DNA of 64,000 nucleotides from Candidatus Poribacteria bacterium (lineage in GTDB: Bacteria > Poribacteria > WGA-4E > WGA-3G). The notes beneath the pieces are model-generated. The model ran no database searches. It saw only the letters and a list, made by a program, of their open reading frames with translations, and was not told where the DNA came from. Positions 36,754 to 45,143 of the stretch are shown here, in pieces. Made by a program: the position numbers and the translations under genes. Numbering within the stretch: the first letter of the stretch is position 1; each line of letters starts with the position of its first letter. The stretch lies in NCBI GenBank assembly GCA_028824685.1, contig JAPPCZ010000106.1, positions 1 through 64,000 of the forward strand, given 5' to 3'.

Positions 36754-38670
36754 ATGAAAAAGATTTACGTGCCGGTAGATAATTCAGACTATTCAGACGC
36801 CAGTATTAACTTAGCAGTTGAATTTGCAAAGAAATTCGATTCGCAATTGGTAGGATCTCACGTCTACGCGGCAAAAATGCACGATGTCCGCTTCAAGCAG
36901 ATGGAATATACACTGCCGGAGGAGTATCAGGACGAGGTTGAACTTGAAAAGCAACGTCGTATCCATGACACACTCATTACCATGGGACTCCAACTTATTT
37001 CAGATTCCTATCTTGAAGTAATGAAAAAGAAGTGTGAAAAGCTGGAAATTCCGTTTGAACCGAAGATGCCTGAGGGTAAGCACTATATTAAACTGGTTGA
37101 GGACATCAACGAAAGCGATTACGATCTGGTGATTATGGGTGCACTCGGAATGGGAGCTGTCAAGGATAGCCTCATTGGTGGTGTCTGTGAACGCGTTGTG
37201 CGCCGCATTACTACTGATACGCTTGTTGTCCGCAACCTTGACCCTATTGAGGAACAATCTGGCAACATCCTCGTCGGAATTGACGGAAGTCCTGAATCTT
37301 TTTTTGGACTGAAAACCGCTATCCGTCTGGGACAGATGTTCAATAAACAGGTAGAGGCTGTAGGTGTATATGACCCATATCTACACTACATCGTCTTTAA
37401 TTCCGTTGTAAATGTCCTAACAGAACGCGCCGCCAGAACATTTAGATTTAAAGAGCAGGAGCAGCTGCACGAGGAAGTAATAGATACCGGTCTCGCTAAA
37501 ATATATCAGTCACATCTTGAAGTTGCCCGTTCTATCGCTAAAGAAGATCACGACTATCAACTAAAAATTACACTCCTTGATGGAAAAGCTTACGAAAAAA
37601 TACTACAATACACCCGAAAAACTAATCCATGGCTCCTCGTTTTAGGCAGAATTGGTGTCCATAATGAACAAGATTCGGACATTGGCAGCACAGCTGAAAA
37701 CCTCTTACGCCTTGCTCCCTGTAATGTGCTGCTGTCAAGTCAACGTTATTTCCCCCAAATTGATGTAAAAGCAGAAGAAACCCTTGTGTGGACACAGGAA
37801 GCAATGGATCGGATGGAGAAAGCCCCTCCATTGGTGCGTGGCATTGCAAAAACTGCTGTGCACCGCTTTGCAATTGAACGCGGGCATTCTGTTATTACCG
37901 AAAGCGTAATTGACAAAGCAATGGAAGCAATTATGCCGCAACGCGCCTCTGAAAAACTGACCCGTGTTGCTAAAGAGATCGCAGAGCAGAAAGTTTTGGA
38001 AGCAGGTGATGTGCAGACCTATATCTGTGGGGAATGTGGCTACGCCGCACATAATCAACAACCTGTAAAATGTCCTGTCTGTAGTTCTCCACCAGAACGT
38101 TTTCAGATGGTAGACAAAAATTCCATTGAACACATCGCAGTTGACGAAGGCGGTACTGCAGAGGAGGAAACATTTGACGGTGTTCGTTTGCAATGGTCTG
38201 AGCAAGCAAAGAAAGCACTGCGTACCGTACCACGCGGCTATATGCGGCGCAATGTTAAAGCACGCATCGAAAAATCTGCACGATCACAAAAAATTGGCAC
38301 AATCACAAATGAATTCGCCACCCAGATTATTGATGATAGCATGGGTGAAGCCGCAGCTGTCCGCGAAGATGCTCCTGAACTCAGAGCCATGCAAGCGCAA
38401 ACTGAATCTCAAGACACTGAAAGAACTGTAAATATTGAAAGTATCCTTGAATGGACAGAAGATGCAGTGGAACGGTTGAATTTAGTCCCCGCAGGATTTA
38501 TGCGAAATATCACCCAAACCCGTATTGAACAGCGCGCCCAAGAGGCTGGTATTTCTGAGATTTCGCTTGATTTCGCCGCGCGTGTCATTGAAGATGGCAG
38601 AAGTTTAGCAAATGAAGTGTTAGGTGAGTATTATCAACAGTCCAATAACGGTGATACCCAAGACAACTAA
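36754..38670 (+). CDS. Tandem UspA protein with rubredoxin-like ribbon and three PCP_red domains
   Basis: The 638-residue cytoplasmic protein starts with two universal stress (UspA) domains (about residues 1-162 and 168-330). The second keeps the ATP-binding pattern GRIG...IGST. Three copies of the BchB-tail domain (PCP_red) follow, at about 344-393, 479-528 and 565-613. Each has the pattern W-[ST]-x-[DEQ]-A-x(5)-[VAP]P...R...[EQR]...A...[GK]...I. A rubredoxin-like zinc ribbon, CGEC (425-428) and CPVC (440-443), sits between the first and second. I know of no characterised protein with this arrangement. It starts 9 bp behind the oxidase operon. A stress sensor or cofactor-assembly scaffold is possible, but the function is unknown. 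Confidence 0.85.
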   Translation: MKKIYVPVDNSDYSDASINLAVEFAKKFDSQLVGSHVYAAKMHDVRFKQMEYTLPEEYQDEVELEKQRRIHDTLITMGLQLISDSYLEVMKKKCEKLEIPFEPKMPEGKHYIKLVEDINESDYDLVIMGALGMGAVKDSLIGGVCERVVRRITTDTLVVRNLDPIEEQSGNILVGIDGSPESFFGLKTAIRLGQMFNKQVEAVGVYDPYLHYIVFNSVVNVLTERAARTFRFKEQEQLHEEVIDTGLAKIYQSHLEVARSIAKEDHDYQLKITLLDGKAYEKILQYTRKTNPWLLVLGRIGVHNEQDSDIGSTAENLLRLAPCNVLLSSQRYFPQIDVKAEETLVWTQEAMDRMEKAPPLVRGIAKTAVHRFAIERGHSVITESVIDKAMEAIMPQRASEKLTRVAKEIAEQKVLEAGDVQTYICGECGYAAHNQQPVKCPVCSSPPERFQMVDKNSIEHIAVDEGGTAEEETFDGVRLQWSEQAKKALRTVPRGYMRRNVKARIEKSARSQKIGTITNEFATQIIDDSMGEAAAVREDAPELRAMQAQTESQDTERTVNIESILEWTEDAVERLNLVPAGFMRNITQTRIEQRAQEAGISEISLDFAARVIEDGRSLANEVLGEYYQQSNNGDTQDN

Positions 38671-38684
38671 AATGGGTGTAAATT

Positions 38685-39113
38685 ATGACTGAGATTCCGA
38701 CGATTACTTTCCAAATCCTTGGTCCAAATGAAGGTGCTGCGGAGGGATCAAGTAAAGGCTTGTGGTTTAAGTTAAAATCAGATCCGCCACCGTCAGAAGA
38801 TCTTGTCGTAGGTTTAAAAGTACGTTCATCTAACGGTAATGTCAGACAATCTGGCGTCATCATGATTCTAAAACATGAAAGCCATTCTGCAGACTTCTTT
38901 TACAAAACAGTGATCGGAGATCTTGATGTATGGTTGGAAATTGACCCTGTTGATTCACTTACCAATTTTGAATTTCCTATTTTCACAAGCGAAGGTTACG
39001 TTATAGAGACAGAATATAAGTTCCCAGAGTACAACGTTGGAGATTTATCAAAAATAGTTCCGTATCAGTGGAACGGTCCTGATCGTGGTTTATGGACGGA
39101 CGAGAATTGTTGA
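38685..39113 (+). CDS. Hypothetical beta-rich protein
   Basis: The 142-residue protein lacks a signal peptide and has alternating hydrophobic/polar strands and many acidic residues; it may be an immunoglobulin-like or Calx-beta-like sandwich. I do not recognise the family. It lies 14 bp behind the UspA/PCP_red gene and probably in the same transcript. Codon use looks like that of its neighbours. Confidence 0.6.
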   Translation: MTEIPTITFQILGPNEGAAEGSSKGLWFKLKSDPPPSEDLVVGLKVRSSNGNVRQSGVIMILKHESHSADFFYKTVIGDLDVWLEIDPVDSLTNFEFPIFTSEGYVIETEYKFPEYNVGDLSKIVPYQWNGPDRGLWTDENC

Positions 39114-39185
39114 AATTTCGTAAAGTAAATGACACACAACATCACAACGAACTACACAACAGTTGTTTAAAAGTGGAGGCTTGTC

Positions 39186-40472
39186 ATGCAAAAATATATT
39201 GTTAGTAACGCGTTGGTTTTTCTATTTGTGTTTCTTATCCTAATTAGTAATGGTTTTACTGAAAACTGGAATCAATGGCGAGGACCAAACAACGACGGAA
39301 TCAGCACTGAAATCGATGTGCCTATCCAGTGGAGCCAGACCGAAAATGTCAGATGGCGTTTGCCACTACCGGGTGAGGCTGCTTCTACACCGGTTGTGTG
39401 GGGAGATAAGATTTTCCTAACATCCGCTGACGGCAGAGAACTTGTCCTGATGTGTGTCAGTACAAAAGGTGAGGAACTATGGAAACGCACTTTAGCACAA
39501 GGTAACCGTACCGCCCGCGGTGATGAAGTAAACTTTGCTGCGCCCTCTCCAACAACCGATGGTAAACATGTTTGGACGTTCCTCGGAACGGGTGATCTTG
39601 CTTGCTACGACTTTGAAGGAAATCAAGTCTGGAAAACAAACCTTGAGGGGCGTTACGGCAAGTTCAATCTCTATTTTATTATGTCAACGACACCATTGCT
39701 CTACAAAGATAGGTTATATATTTCACTTATTCACAGTAACGCATGGTTAGTCCTTGCACTTGACAAGATGACAGGGGAAGAAATATGGAAACATGAACGG
39801 GAAAGTGATGCAAGGAGAGAAAGTGAACAGGCTTACACCTCCCCAATTCTTTACCGTGATGCTGAATACGAATTCCTTGTTGTGCATGGTGCAGACTATG
39901 TCACTGCACATAATCTTGAAAATGGCAGCGAAATTTGGCGATGTGGTGGTTTGAATCCCTTGGAAAACTATAACGGTTCATTCCGACTGGTTGCTTCACC
40001 TGTAGCAAAGGAAGGGCTTATTGTCGTTCCTTCCGCGAAAAATGGACCTGTTTTGGGTTTAGACCCATCAGGAACAGGCAATATCACCGACACTGAATGG
40101 CAAATCTGGAAACTCCAAGATGGCACGCCGGATGTACCTTCACCACTAATCCATGATGGATTGGTCTATCTGTGCCGAGAGAGAGGCACCCTTATCTGTG
40201 TTGATGCGAAAACAGGGGAAGAACTCTATGAAAAGCGAATAAACCGTCAGCTGCACCGCTCTTCTCCCGTCTATGCTAATGGCTATATTTATCTAACAGC
40301 ACGAAATGGTATTGTCAATGTTGTTAAGGTAGGGCGAGAATTTGAAATTGTTGCGACCAATTCAATTGGTGAAACCGTTGCTGCTTCGCCGGTTATTGCA
40401 GATGGTACACTCTACTTGCGCAGTTATGATGCCTTGTATGCCATCGGCCCAAAAAATAAAAGTGAAAAGTGA
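39186..40472 (+). CDS. Secreted PQQ-type beta-propeller protein
   Basis: The 428-residue protein has a signal peptide, then WNQWRGPNNDGIS and repeated blades of the quinoprotein type such as LVLALDKMTGEEIWK, VTAHNLENGSEIWR and LICVDAKTGEELYEK. The family (PQQ_2/BamB-like) includes both PQQ enzymes and non-catalytic propellers. No haem motif or clear PQQ-site Asp/Glu set is visible, so a binding role is as likely as dehydrogenase activity. GGAGG precedes the ATG. Its stop codon overlaps the start of the Mrp ATPase gene. Confidence 0.87.
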   Translation: MQKYIVSNALVFLFVFLILISNGFTENWNQWRGPNNDGISTEIDVPIQWSQTENVRWRLPLPGEAASTPVVWGDKIFLTSADGRELVLMCVSTKGEELWKRTLAQGNRTARGDEVNFAAPSPTTDGKHVWTFLGTGDLACYDFEGNQVWKTNLEGRYGKFNLYFIMSTTPLLYKDRLYISLIHSNAWLVLALDKMTGEEIWKHERESDARRESEQAYTSPILYRDAEYEFLVVHGADYVTAHNLENGSEIWRCGGLNPLENYNGSFRLVASPVAKEGLIVVPSAKNGPVLGLDPSGTGNITDTEWQIWKLQDGTPDVPSPLIHDGLVYLCRERGTLICVDAKTGEELYEKRINRQLHRSSPVYANGYIYLTARNGIVNVVKVGREFEIVATNSIGETVAASPVIADGTLYLRSYDALYAIGPKNKSEK

Positions 40473-41350
40473 AAAGTTACAAGGAACTCCCGGATGATGC
40501 CGGTTCCAACATTATCGGGCAAGTAACAGCACAAGCGAACCGCCTCAGTAAACGTCTCGCCTCTGTAAAATATACTGTCGCAATTATGAGTGGGAAGGGC
40601 GGTGTCGGCAAAAGTGCTATTACTGCCAACATTGCTACCGCGCTGACGTTAGCGGGATATGCAGTCGGTATCGTTGATGCAGACATCAACGGTCCGACCA
40701 TTGCAAAAATGATGGGGGTTCGCAACGCAACGCTTGAATACGCATCTACAGGCGTTAAACCAGCAGTCACACCTCTCGGCACTAAAATTATCTCAATGGA
40801 CCTGCTCTTGTCTGAAGATGACGCACCGGTACTGTGGAATGCACACACACAAAAAGACGCTTTCACATGGCGTAGCACCATGGAGGTGGGGGCACTACGG
40901 GAGTTTATCGGCGACACGGAATGGGGTGAGTTAGATTATCTCCTGCTTGATCTGCCACCGGGTTCTGACCGTCTACCAAACGTAGTTGAACTTATTCCAA
41001 ATCTCGGTGGCGTAGTCGTCGTAACAATTCCCTCCGAAGTTTCACACCTGATTGTCAAAAAATCAATAACGATGGCAAGAGACGTGCTCAAAGTGCCAAT
41101 TATCGGCATTGTAGAAAATATGTCATTCTATGTGTGCAAACATTGTGGTGAGCACGAACCTCTTTTCTCTGCTGCGGATACGCCCGATAATACATTTCAG
41201 TTAACTACGCTCGGCAAAATCCCTTTCGATCCAAAACTCTCCCATTGTAACGACAGCGGCACTTCTTATCTGAATGAACATCCCGATACCCCTGCAAGCA
41301 AAGCGATTATAGAGTTGGCACAAAAGATTCAAAATTTCTTTAATACCTGA
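40469..41350 (+). CDS. Mrp/ApbC-type P-loop ATPase (Fe-S cluster carrier)
   Basis: The 293-residue protein carries the deviant Walker A SGKGGVGKSA (42-49 core), DADINGPTIAKMMG, LLLDLPPGSD and, near residue 221, the VENMSFYVCKHCG segment with the conserved CxxC. Mrp/ApbC/Nbp35 proteins bind and transfer [4Fe-4S] clusters. The fold class also includes BchL and NifH, the ATPase partners of BchB-like proteins, which is notable next to the PCP_red genes. The GTG start overlaps the previous stop codon (GTGA). The N-terminal DUF59 domain of many Mrp proteins is absent. Confidence 0.92.
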   Translation: MKSYKELPDDAGSNIIGQVTAQANRLSKRLASVKYTVAIMSGKGGVGKSAITANIATALTLAGYAVGIVDADINGPTIAKMMGVRNATLEYASTGVKPAVTPLGTKIISMDLLLSEDDAPVLWNAHTQKDAFTWRSTMEVGALREFIGDTEWGELDYLLLDLPPGSDRLPNVVELIPNLGGVVVVTIPSEVSHLIVKKSITMARDVLKVPIIGIVENMSFYVCKHCGEHEPLFSAADTPDNTFQLTTLGKIPFDPKLSHCNDSGTSYLNEHPDTPASKAIIELAQKIQNFFNT

Positions 41351-41400
41351 TATAAGTCACTGCGCTTCTACTTTTCCGCTAATGATATGGAGATTAACCG

Positions 41401-41925
41401 ATGAAATTCTTATGTATAGACTGCGACACAGCAATGAAATTTAAAGACGTAACCCGTCCTGAACAAGGTTCCGTTACTGCTATATTTGAGTGTCCCGACT
41501 GTTTTACAGAGATAGCCATGTACCTCAATCCTTCGGAAACGCAGATGCTAAAATCGATGGACCTGAAACTCGGTGGCAACAGCAAAGCGGCACAACCAAT
41601 GCAGATGGTGCGTTCACAGTTAGAAACTGCAAAACAGGAGTCAATATCAAACATTATGTCAGAGACAGGTTCAGAAGAAACTGTAGAGGGAGGAAAATGT
41701 CCCTTTACAGGTGTCATTTCGGATGCATTTGAGGAAAAGTCAGAGCCTGAACCTGATAGTCTCACCTGGACACCTGAAGCGTTGGAGCGTTTAGAACGGA
41801 TACCAAGTTTTGTCCGACCAATGGCAAAGATGGGCATTGAAAGTTTTGCTAAAGAAAACGGACATACCGAGATCACTGGTGAGATAATGGATGCTGCACG
41901 TGGTAACTTCCCCGCACAGTTCTAA
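41401..41925 (+). CDS. Zinc-ribbon protein with C-terminal PCP_red domain
   Basis: The 174-residue protein has an N-terminal zinc ribbon formed by Cys5, Cys8, Cys31 and Cys34, a hydrophilic middle part, and a PCP_red domain at 121-167 beginning LTWTPEALERLERIPSFVR, very close to the BchB tail. GGAG precedes the ATG. It follows the Mrp ATPase by 50 bp. A partner or adaptor for the ATPase is an attractive but untested idea. Confidence 0.85.
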   Translation: MKFLCIDCDTAMKFKDVTRPEQGSVTAIFECPDCFTEIAMYLNPSETQMLKSMDLKLGGNSKAAQPMQMVRSQLETAKQESISNIMSETGSEETVEGGKCPFTGVISDAFEEKSEPEPDSLTWTPEALERLERIPSFVRPMAKMGIESFAKENGHTEITGEIMDAARGNFPAQF

Positions 41926-41937
41926 ATCCTAAAATGC

Positions 41938-41966
41938 TTGATACCCTCTCAGTTTTCGGTTATAAT
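41938..41966 (+). promoter_or_regulatory. Putative sigma70 promoter before the Uma2 gene
   Basis: TTGATA (41938-41943) and TATAAT (41961-41966) are separated by 17 bp. The promoter lies 72 bp before the Uma2 start, so the Uma2 gene is probably transcribed on its own. Confidence 0.6.
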
Positions 41967-42038
41967 TAATGCACAATATAGACAGCACAAAAAATCCTAA
42001 TCTCGCTTTCACGCATCTTTTGGTAAAGGAGAAACCTC

Positions 42039-42737
42039 ATGGCAACGAAAATAAAAAAGTACCAGGCCTCTTATGCCCCTACAGATGTACTTTATCCTGA
42101 AGAAGATGGAAAACCGATGGCAGCAAGCGACCTACACAGAGAACAGTTGTTTAGAACATTAAGCGCACTTGAGACGCACTTCTCCCAAGATCCAACAGTC
42201 TATGTCTCTGGTGATATATTGATGTATTACGTGCAAGGTGTACCTAGTAAATCCATATCTCCAGATGTGCTTGTCTCTTTTGAGATAGGTATGAAAAAAC
42301 GCAGAACCTACTTGGTATGGGAAGAGGGGAAAGTGCCAGACTTCGTAATGGAGTTCAGCAGCAAAAACACATATCAAAACGACTTAACTAAAAAAATGGA
42401 TATCTACGCATCACTCAAGATACAGGACTATTTCTTGTATGATGCAGAGGGTTTGTATTTACCATCGCAACTGATAGGTTTTGAGTTAGTTAATGGTGTC
42501 TATGAAGAAGTTCAACCGGATGAAAGTGGTGGTGTCCGTTCATCGTCCTTGGGTTTAGATTTCCGTATACGCGAAGGAGAAATAGGTATTTATGATCCGG
42601 TTGCGGGTGACTGGGTGCGAACACGCGCGGAAATCGCCGAAGCACGCGCAGCACAAGAAGCATCCGCACGACAAAAAGCAGAAGCGGAAGTAGCACAACT
42701 CCGAGAAGAGATCGCACGCTTACAAGCACGCTCATAA
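42039..42737 (+). CDS. Uma2 family (DUF820) PD-(D/E)XK nuclease-fold protein
   Basis: The 232-residue protein has the DUF820 core: SPDVLVSF, VPDFVMEFSSKN and KKMDIYASLKIQDYFLYD, which gives the D...E-x-[ST]K pattern of a restriction-endonuclease-like fold. A C-terminal Ala/Glu/Arg-rich helix (about residues 195-230) predicts a coiled coil. Uma2 proteins occur in many copies in cyanobacteria and Poribacteria; their role is unknown. AAAGGAG precedes the ATG. Confidence 0.88.
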   Translation: MATKIKKYQASYAPTDVLYPEEDGKPMAASDLHREQLFRTLSALETHFSQDPTVYVSGDILMYYVQGVPSKSISPDVLVSFEIGMKKRRTYLVWEEGKVPDFVMEFSSKNTYQNDLTKKMDIYASLKIQDYFLYDAEGLYLPSQLIGFELVNGVYEEVQPDESGGVRSSSLGLDFRIREGEIGIYDPVAGDWVRTRAEIAEARAAQEASARQKAEAEVAQLREEIARLQARS

Positions 42738-42773
42738 TACCTTAATAGAACAACTAAAACAGGAAGAGTCGTT

Positions 42774-43088
42774 ATGAAATACGGCTTGTCAGACAAGACT
42801 ATTGAAAAAATACACAGCGTTTTCAAGCAGTACCCACAAGTAGAAAAGGCGATTTTATACGGTTCACGCGCTACAGGTAACTATAGAAACGGGTCAGACA
42901 TTGACCTAACTCTCTGTGGTGAGGGCTTAACACACAGCGTACTCACTAAAATCGACTTTGATCTTGATGATCTGCTTTTACCTTATACGATTGATCTGTC
43001 TGTTTTTAGAGAAATAAACAATCCAGATATGGTCGAGCAAATTGAGCGAGTTGGGGCGAACTTTCATGAGAAATCTGAGGATGTATAA
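42774..43088 (+). CDS. Minimal nucleotidyltransferase (MNT-like)
   Basis: The 104-residue protein has the polymerase-beta-like motif GSRATGNYRNGSDIDL with the two metal-binding Asp residues, and a later VFREINNP strand. Such proteins usually form a toxin-antitoxin pair with a HEPN protein, where the MNT partner modifies and silences HEPN. The next gene is a membrane protein and not HEPN, so the gene appears to be an orphan here. GGAAGAG precedes the ATG. Confidence 0.85.
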   Translation: MKYGLSDKTIEKIHSVFKQYPQVEKAILYGSRATGNYRNGSDIDLTLCGEGLTHSVLTKIDFDLDDLLLPYTIDLSVFREINNPDMVEQIERVGANFHEKSEDV

Positions 43089-43130
43089 TTTCATACTTAA
43101 TCGTAAAGCAAATCCAGCAAAAAATAAACA

Positions 43131-43589
43131 ATGCGCCATATCGTAGAACTTCTTATCCGATGTATCCATCTCATTGCGGCGATAGTCTGGTTCGGAGGTG
43201 TCGTTTTTTCAACCCTGATTGCAATGCCGATAGTTCGGAAAAACCTACCAGCGCAAGACCTGCTGGAAATTCACAATCGATTTCGCCACTGGATACGATT
43301 GATGATTAATATGCTTTTACTCACAGGTGGGATTGTAATTTTTATTGTTGCTTGGAATAGTAATATGGAATTAAAATCGGAATATATGATATATTCCGCT
43401 GCAAAGTTAGCGGCATTTGGATTGATGGCACTTTTTTGGGGGCTATACAGTTCATTCTATCGGCGGCACCTTGAGGCTGCACAGCCAGAAAGCAAAGTTA
43501 TCGTTCCGCGTCATATCAATGTTTTTGTACATTTAACACTTTTTTCAGGACTAATTGTATTCGCGCTTGCGTTGCTATTGAGAAATTAA
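43131..43589 (+). CDS. CopD-like four-helix membrane protein
   Basis: The 152-residue protein has four hydrophobic helices. The first contains CIHLIAAIVWFGGVVF, and IHNRFRHWIRLMINMLLL begins the second, resembling the CopD/DUF4149 type with conserved His residues. A copper- or haem-related membrane function is plausible but not shown. No ribosome-binding site is obvious. Confidence 0.7.
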   Translation: MRHIVELLIRCIHLIAAIVWFGGVVFSTLIAMPIVRKNLPAQDLLEIHNRFRHWIRLMINMLLLTGGIVIFIVAWNSNMELKSEYMIYSAAKLAAFGLMALFWGLYSSFYRRHLEAAQPESKVIVPRHINVFVHLTLFSGLIVFALALLLRN

Positions 43590-43607
43590 ATGAAAAATAT
43601 GTAAACC

Positions 43608-43676
43608 TGGTAGGTGCGGTTTCCTAACCGCACCATAGGCCCAGACCATTAGGTGCGGTTAGGAAACCGCACCTAC
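43608..43676. repeat. Perfect 26-bp inverted repeat before the radical SAM gene
   Basis: The arms at 43608-43633 and 43651-43676 are exact reverse complements, with a 17-bp spacer. Each arm also folds internally (GGTGCGGTT...AACCGCACC). The repeat ends 11 bp before the next start codon. A related hairpin is at 30722-30742. Confidence 0.85.
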
Positions 43677-43687
43677 CGTAAGTATAA

Positions 43688-44992
43688 ATGGAAAAAACTA
43701 AAGTTCAGGCAGTCTCATGGAACATCACCAGATTGTGCAATCTGAAATGTACGCACTGCTATCTTCCCGCCGGGTTTGTAGACACAGACGAATTCCCACA
43801 GGGTTATCATAGAGATACAGAGTTGACCCAATCGGAGTGTTTCCGTGTGATTGATGAAATAGCCGAAATCAATCCTCATATTCTGCTAATACTCACGGGT
43901 GGCGAACCGTTGTTACGTCCTGATATTCTTGAGATTTCAAAATATGCTTCGGATACGGGATTTCTTGTTGTAATGGGAACAAACGGTGTGCTTCTAAATG
44001 ACGAAGTTGTTGAGAAGATGCAGCAGCACGGCGTTACTGGCGCGGGCATCAGTCTCGATTCTATCCAACCGACAAATCACGATAAGTTTAGAGGCATGGA
44101 AGGTGCGTGGAAGGCAACAATGAATGGTGTTGAAGCACTCAAGCGTGCACAACTTGATTTCCTTGTACAAACCTCTGTGACGCAGTGGAATTATGACGAA
44201 ATTCCTGAGATTGTTGAATTTGCCTATCAGTTAGGTGCAAAGGTGCTAAACCTATATTTTCTCGTGCGAACGGGAAGGGGTAAAACAGTCATGGACATCA
44301 CCCCTGCACAATATGAGAAGATGCTTGAGACAATGTTCCAACTCCAAGCAGAATATAGCGGAAAAATGCTCATCGCTGCGAAATGCGCGCCGCACTACAA
44401 ACGTGTTATTTATGAACAACAGTCCGATTCTGCGTTCCTTCAAGGATATCCGAGTGGTACGTGCCCTTGTGGCATCTATTATTGTCGCATCAGTCCTGAA
44501 GGTGAACTCACGCCGTGTCCATATCTACCTGTCAGTGTTGGAAATCTCAAAGATGAAAGTTTTGTCAAACTGTGGAATGAATCTGAAACTTTCCAAGACT
44601 TGCGAAATCGGGAGATGCTGCAAGGGAAGTGTGGTGCATGTGAATTCAGAGAGGTCTGCGGTGGTTGTAGAGCGCGTGCGTATGCTACGACTGGTAATTA
44701 CCTTGCTGCAGATGAGTCTTGTGAGTATCAACCGGGACAGCAAGGACAACAACCCGTTCAACTGGAAAAAAGAACAGCCTTCGCAGCAGAACCCAATTAC
44801 GATTTGCAGTGGAATGATGCAGCGGAGCAAAGATTAAAACGTGTTCCTTCATTTGCGCGCGGCATGGTTATCAAAAGCGTTGAAAAATACGCACGTGAAA
44901 ACGGCTATCACGAAATAACACCAGAACTTATGAAGGCGGTCAAAAAGCGGTTTGACAAAACCGGCATTCCCTCTTTCCGACCGCGGCGATAG
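43688..44992 (+). CDS. Radical SAM/SPASM protein with C-terminal PCP_red domain (AhbD/NirJ-like)
   Basis: The 434-residue protein binds the radical SAM cluster through CNLKCTHC (residues 17-24), with the GGEPLLRPDI motif following. A SPASM region with Cys-rich segments CPCGIYYC, CPYLP and CGACEFREVCGGC should bind auxiliary clusters. The fold resembles haem-modifying enzymes such as AhbD (haem synthase) and NirJ as well as peptide-modifying SPASM enzymes. No precursor peptide is seen nearby. The last about 55 residues are a PCP_red domain (LQWNDAAEQRLKRVPSFAR...). The context of haem oxidases and haem A synthesis favours a tetrapyrrole role, which remains inference. Confidence 0.88.
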   Translation: MEKTKVQAVSWNITRLCNLKCTHCYLPAGFVDTDEFPQGYHRDTELTQSECFRVIDEIAEINPHILLILTGGEPLLRPDILEISKYASDTGFLVVMGTNGVLLNDEVVEKMQQHGVTGAGISLDSIQPTNHDKFRGMEGAWKATMNGVEALKRAQLDFLVQTSVTQWNYDEIPEIVEFAYQLGAKVLNLYFLVRTGRGKTVMDITPAQYEKMLETMFQLQAEYSGKMLIAAKCAPHYKRVIYEQQSDSAFLQGYPSGTCPCGIYYCRISPEGELTPCPYLPVSVGNLKDESFVKLWNESETFQDLRNREMLQGKCGACEFREVCGGCRARAYATTGNYLAADESCEYQPGQQGQQPVQLEKRTAFAAEPNYDLQWNDAAEQRLKRVPSFARGMVIKSVEKYARENGYHEITPELMKAVKKRFDKTGIPSFRPRR

Positions 44993-45011
44993 AATTTTAT
45001 ATCTTCTTCTG

Positions 45012-45110
45012 TAGGAAGAATCAACACCAAATACACGTGTGGTATTTGTCGGATTTGTAATCCCGATTTCTTGTATTTTCTTCTGTAGGAGGGATTTGTA
45101 TGTAATCCCG
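45012..45110. repeat. TGTAGGAGGGATTTGTATGTAATCCC-type repeats
   Basis: Two units starting with TGTAGGA (from 45010 and 45086) are each followed by a GGATTTGTAATCCCGAT-type hairpin, with a CAAATAC...GTATTTG palindrome in between. They are members of the dispersed palindromic family. Confidence 0.6.
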
Positions 45111-45143
45111 ATTGTCTTATATTTAACAATAGAGGAAACTTAT

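Noticed and set aside
43131..43589. HEPN partner for the nucleotidyltransferase
   Set aside because: The protein has four hydrophobic membrane helices and no R-x4-6-H motif.
43688..44992. PqqE/ranthipeptide maturase with a precursor peptide
   Set aside because: No short Cys- or repeat-rich precursor gene is adjacent; the neighbours are repeats, a CopD-like protein and a dioxygenase.
45039..45143. N-terminal extension of the phytanoyl-CoA dioxygenase
   Set aside because: It runs through a dispersed palindromic repeat, and a better ATG with GAGGAA lies at 45144.
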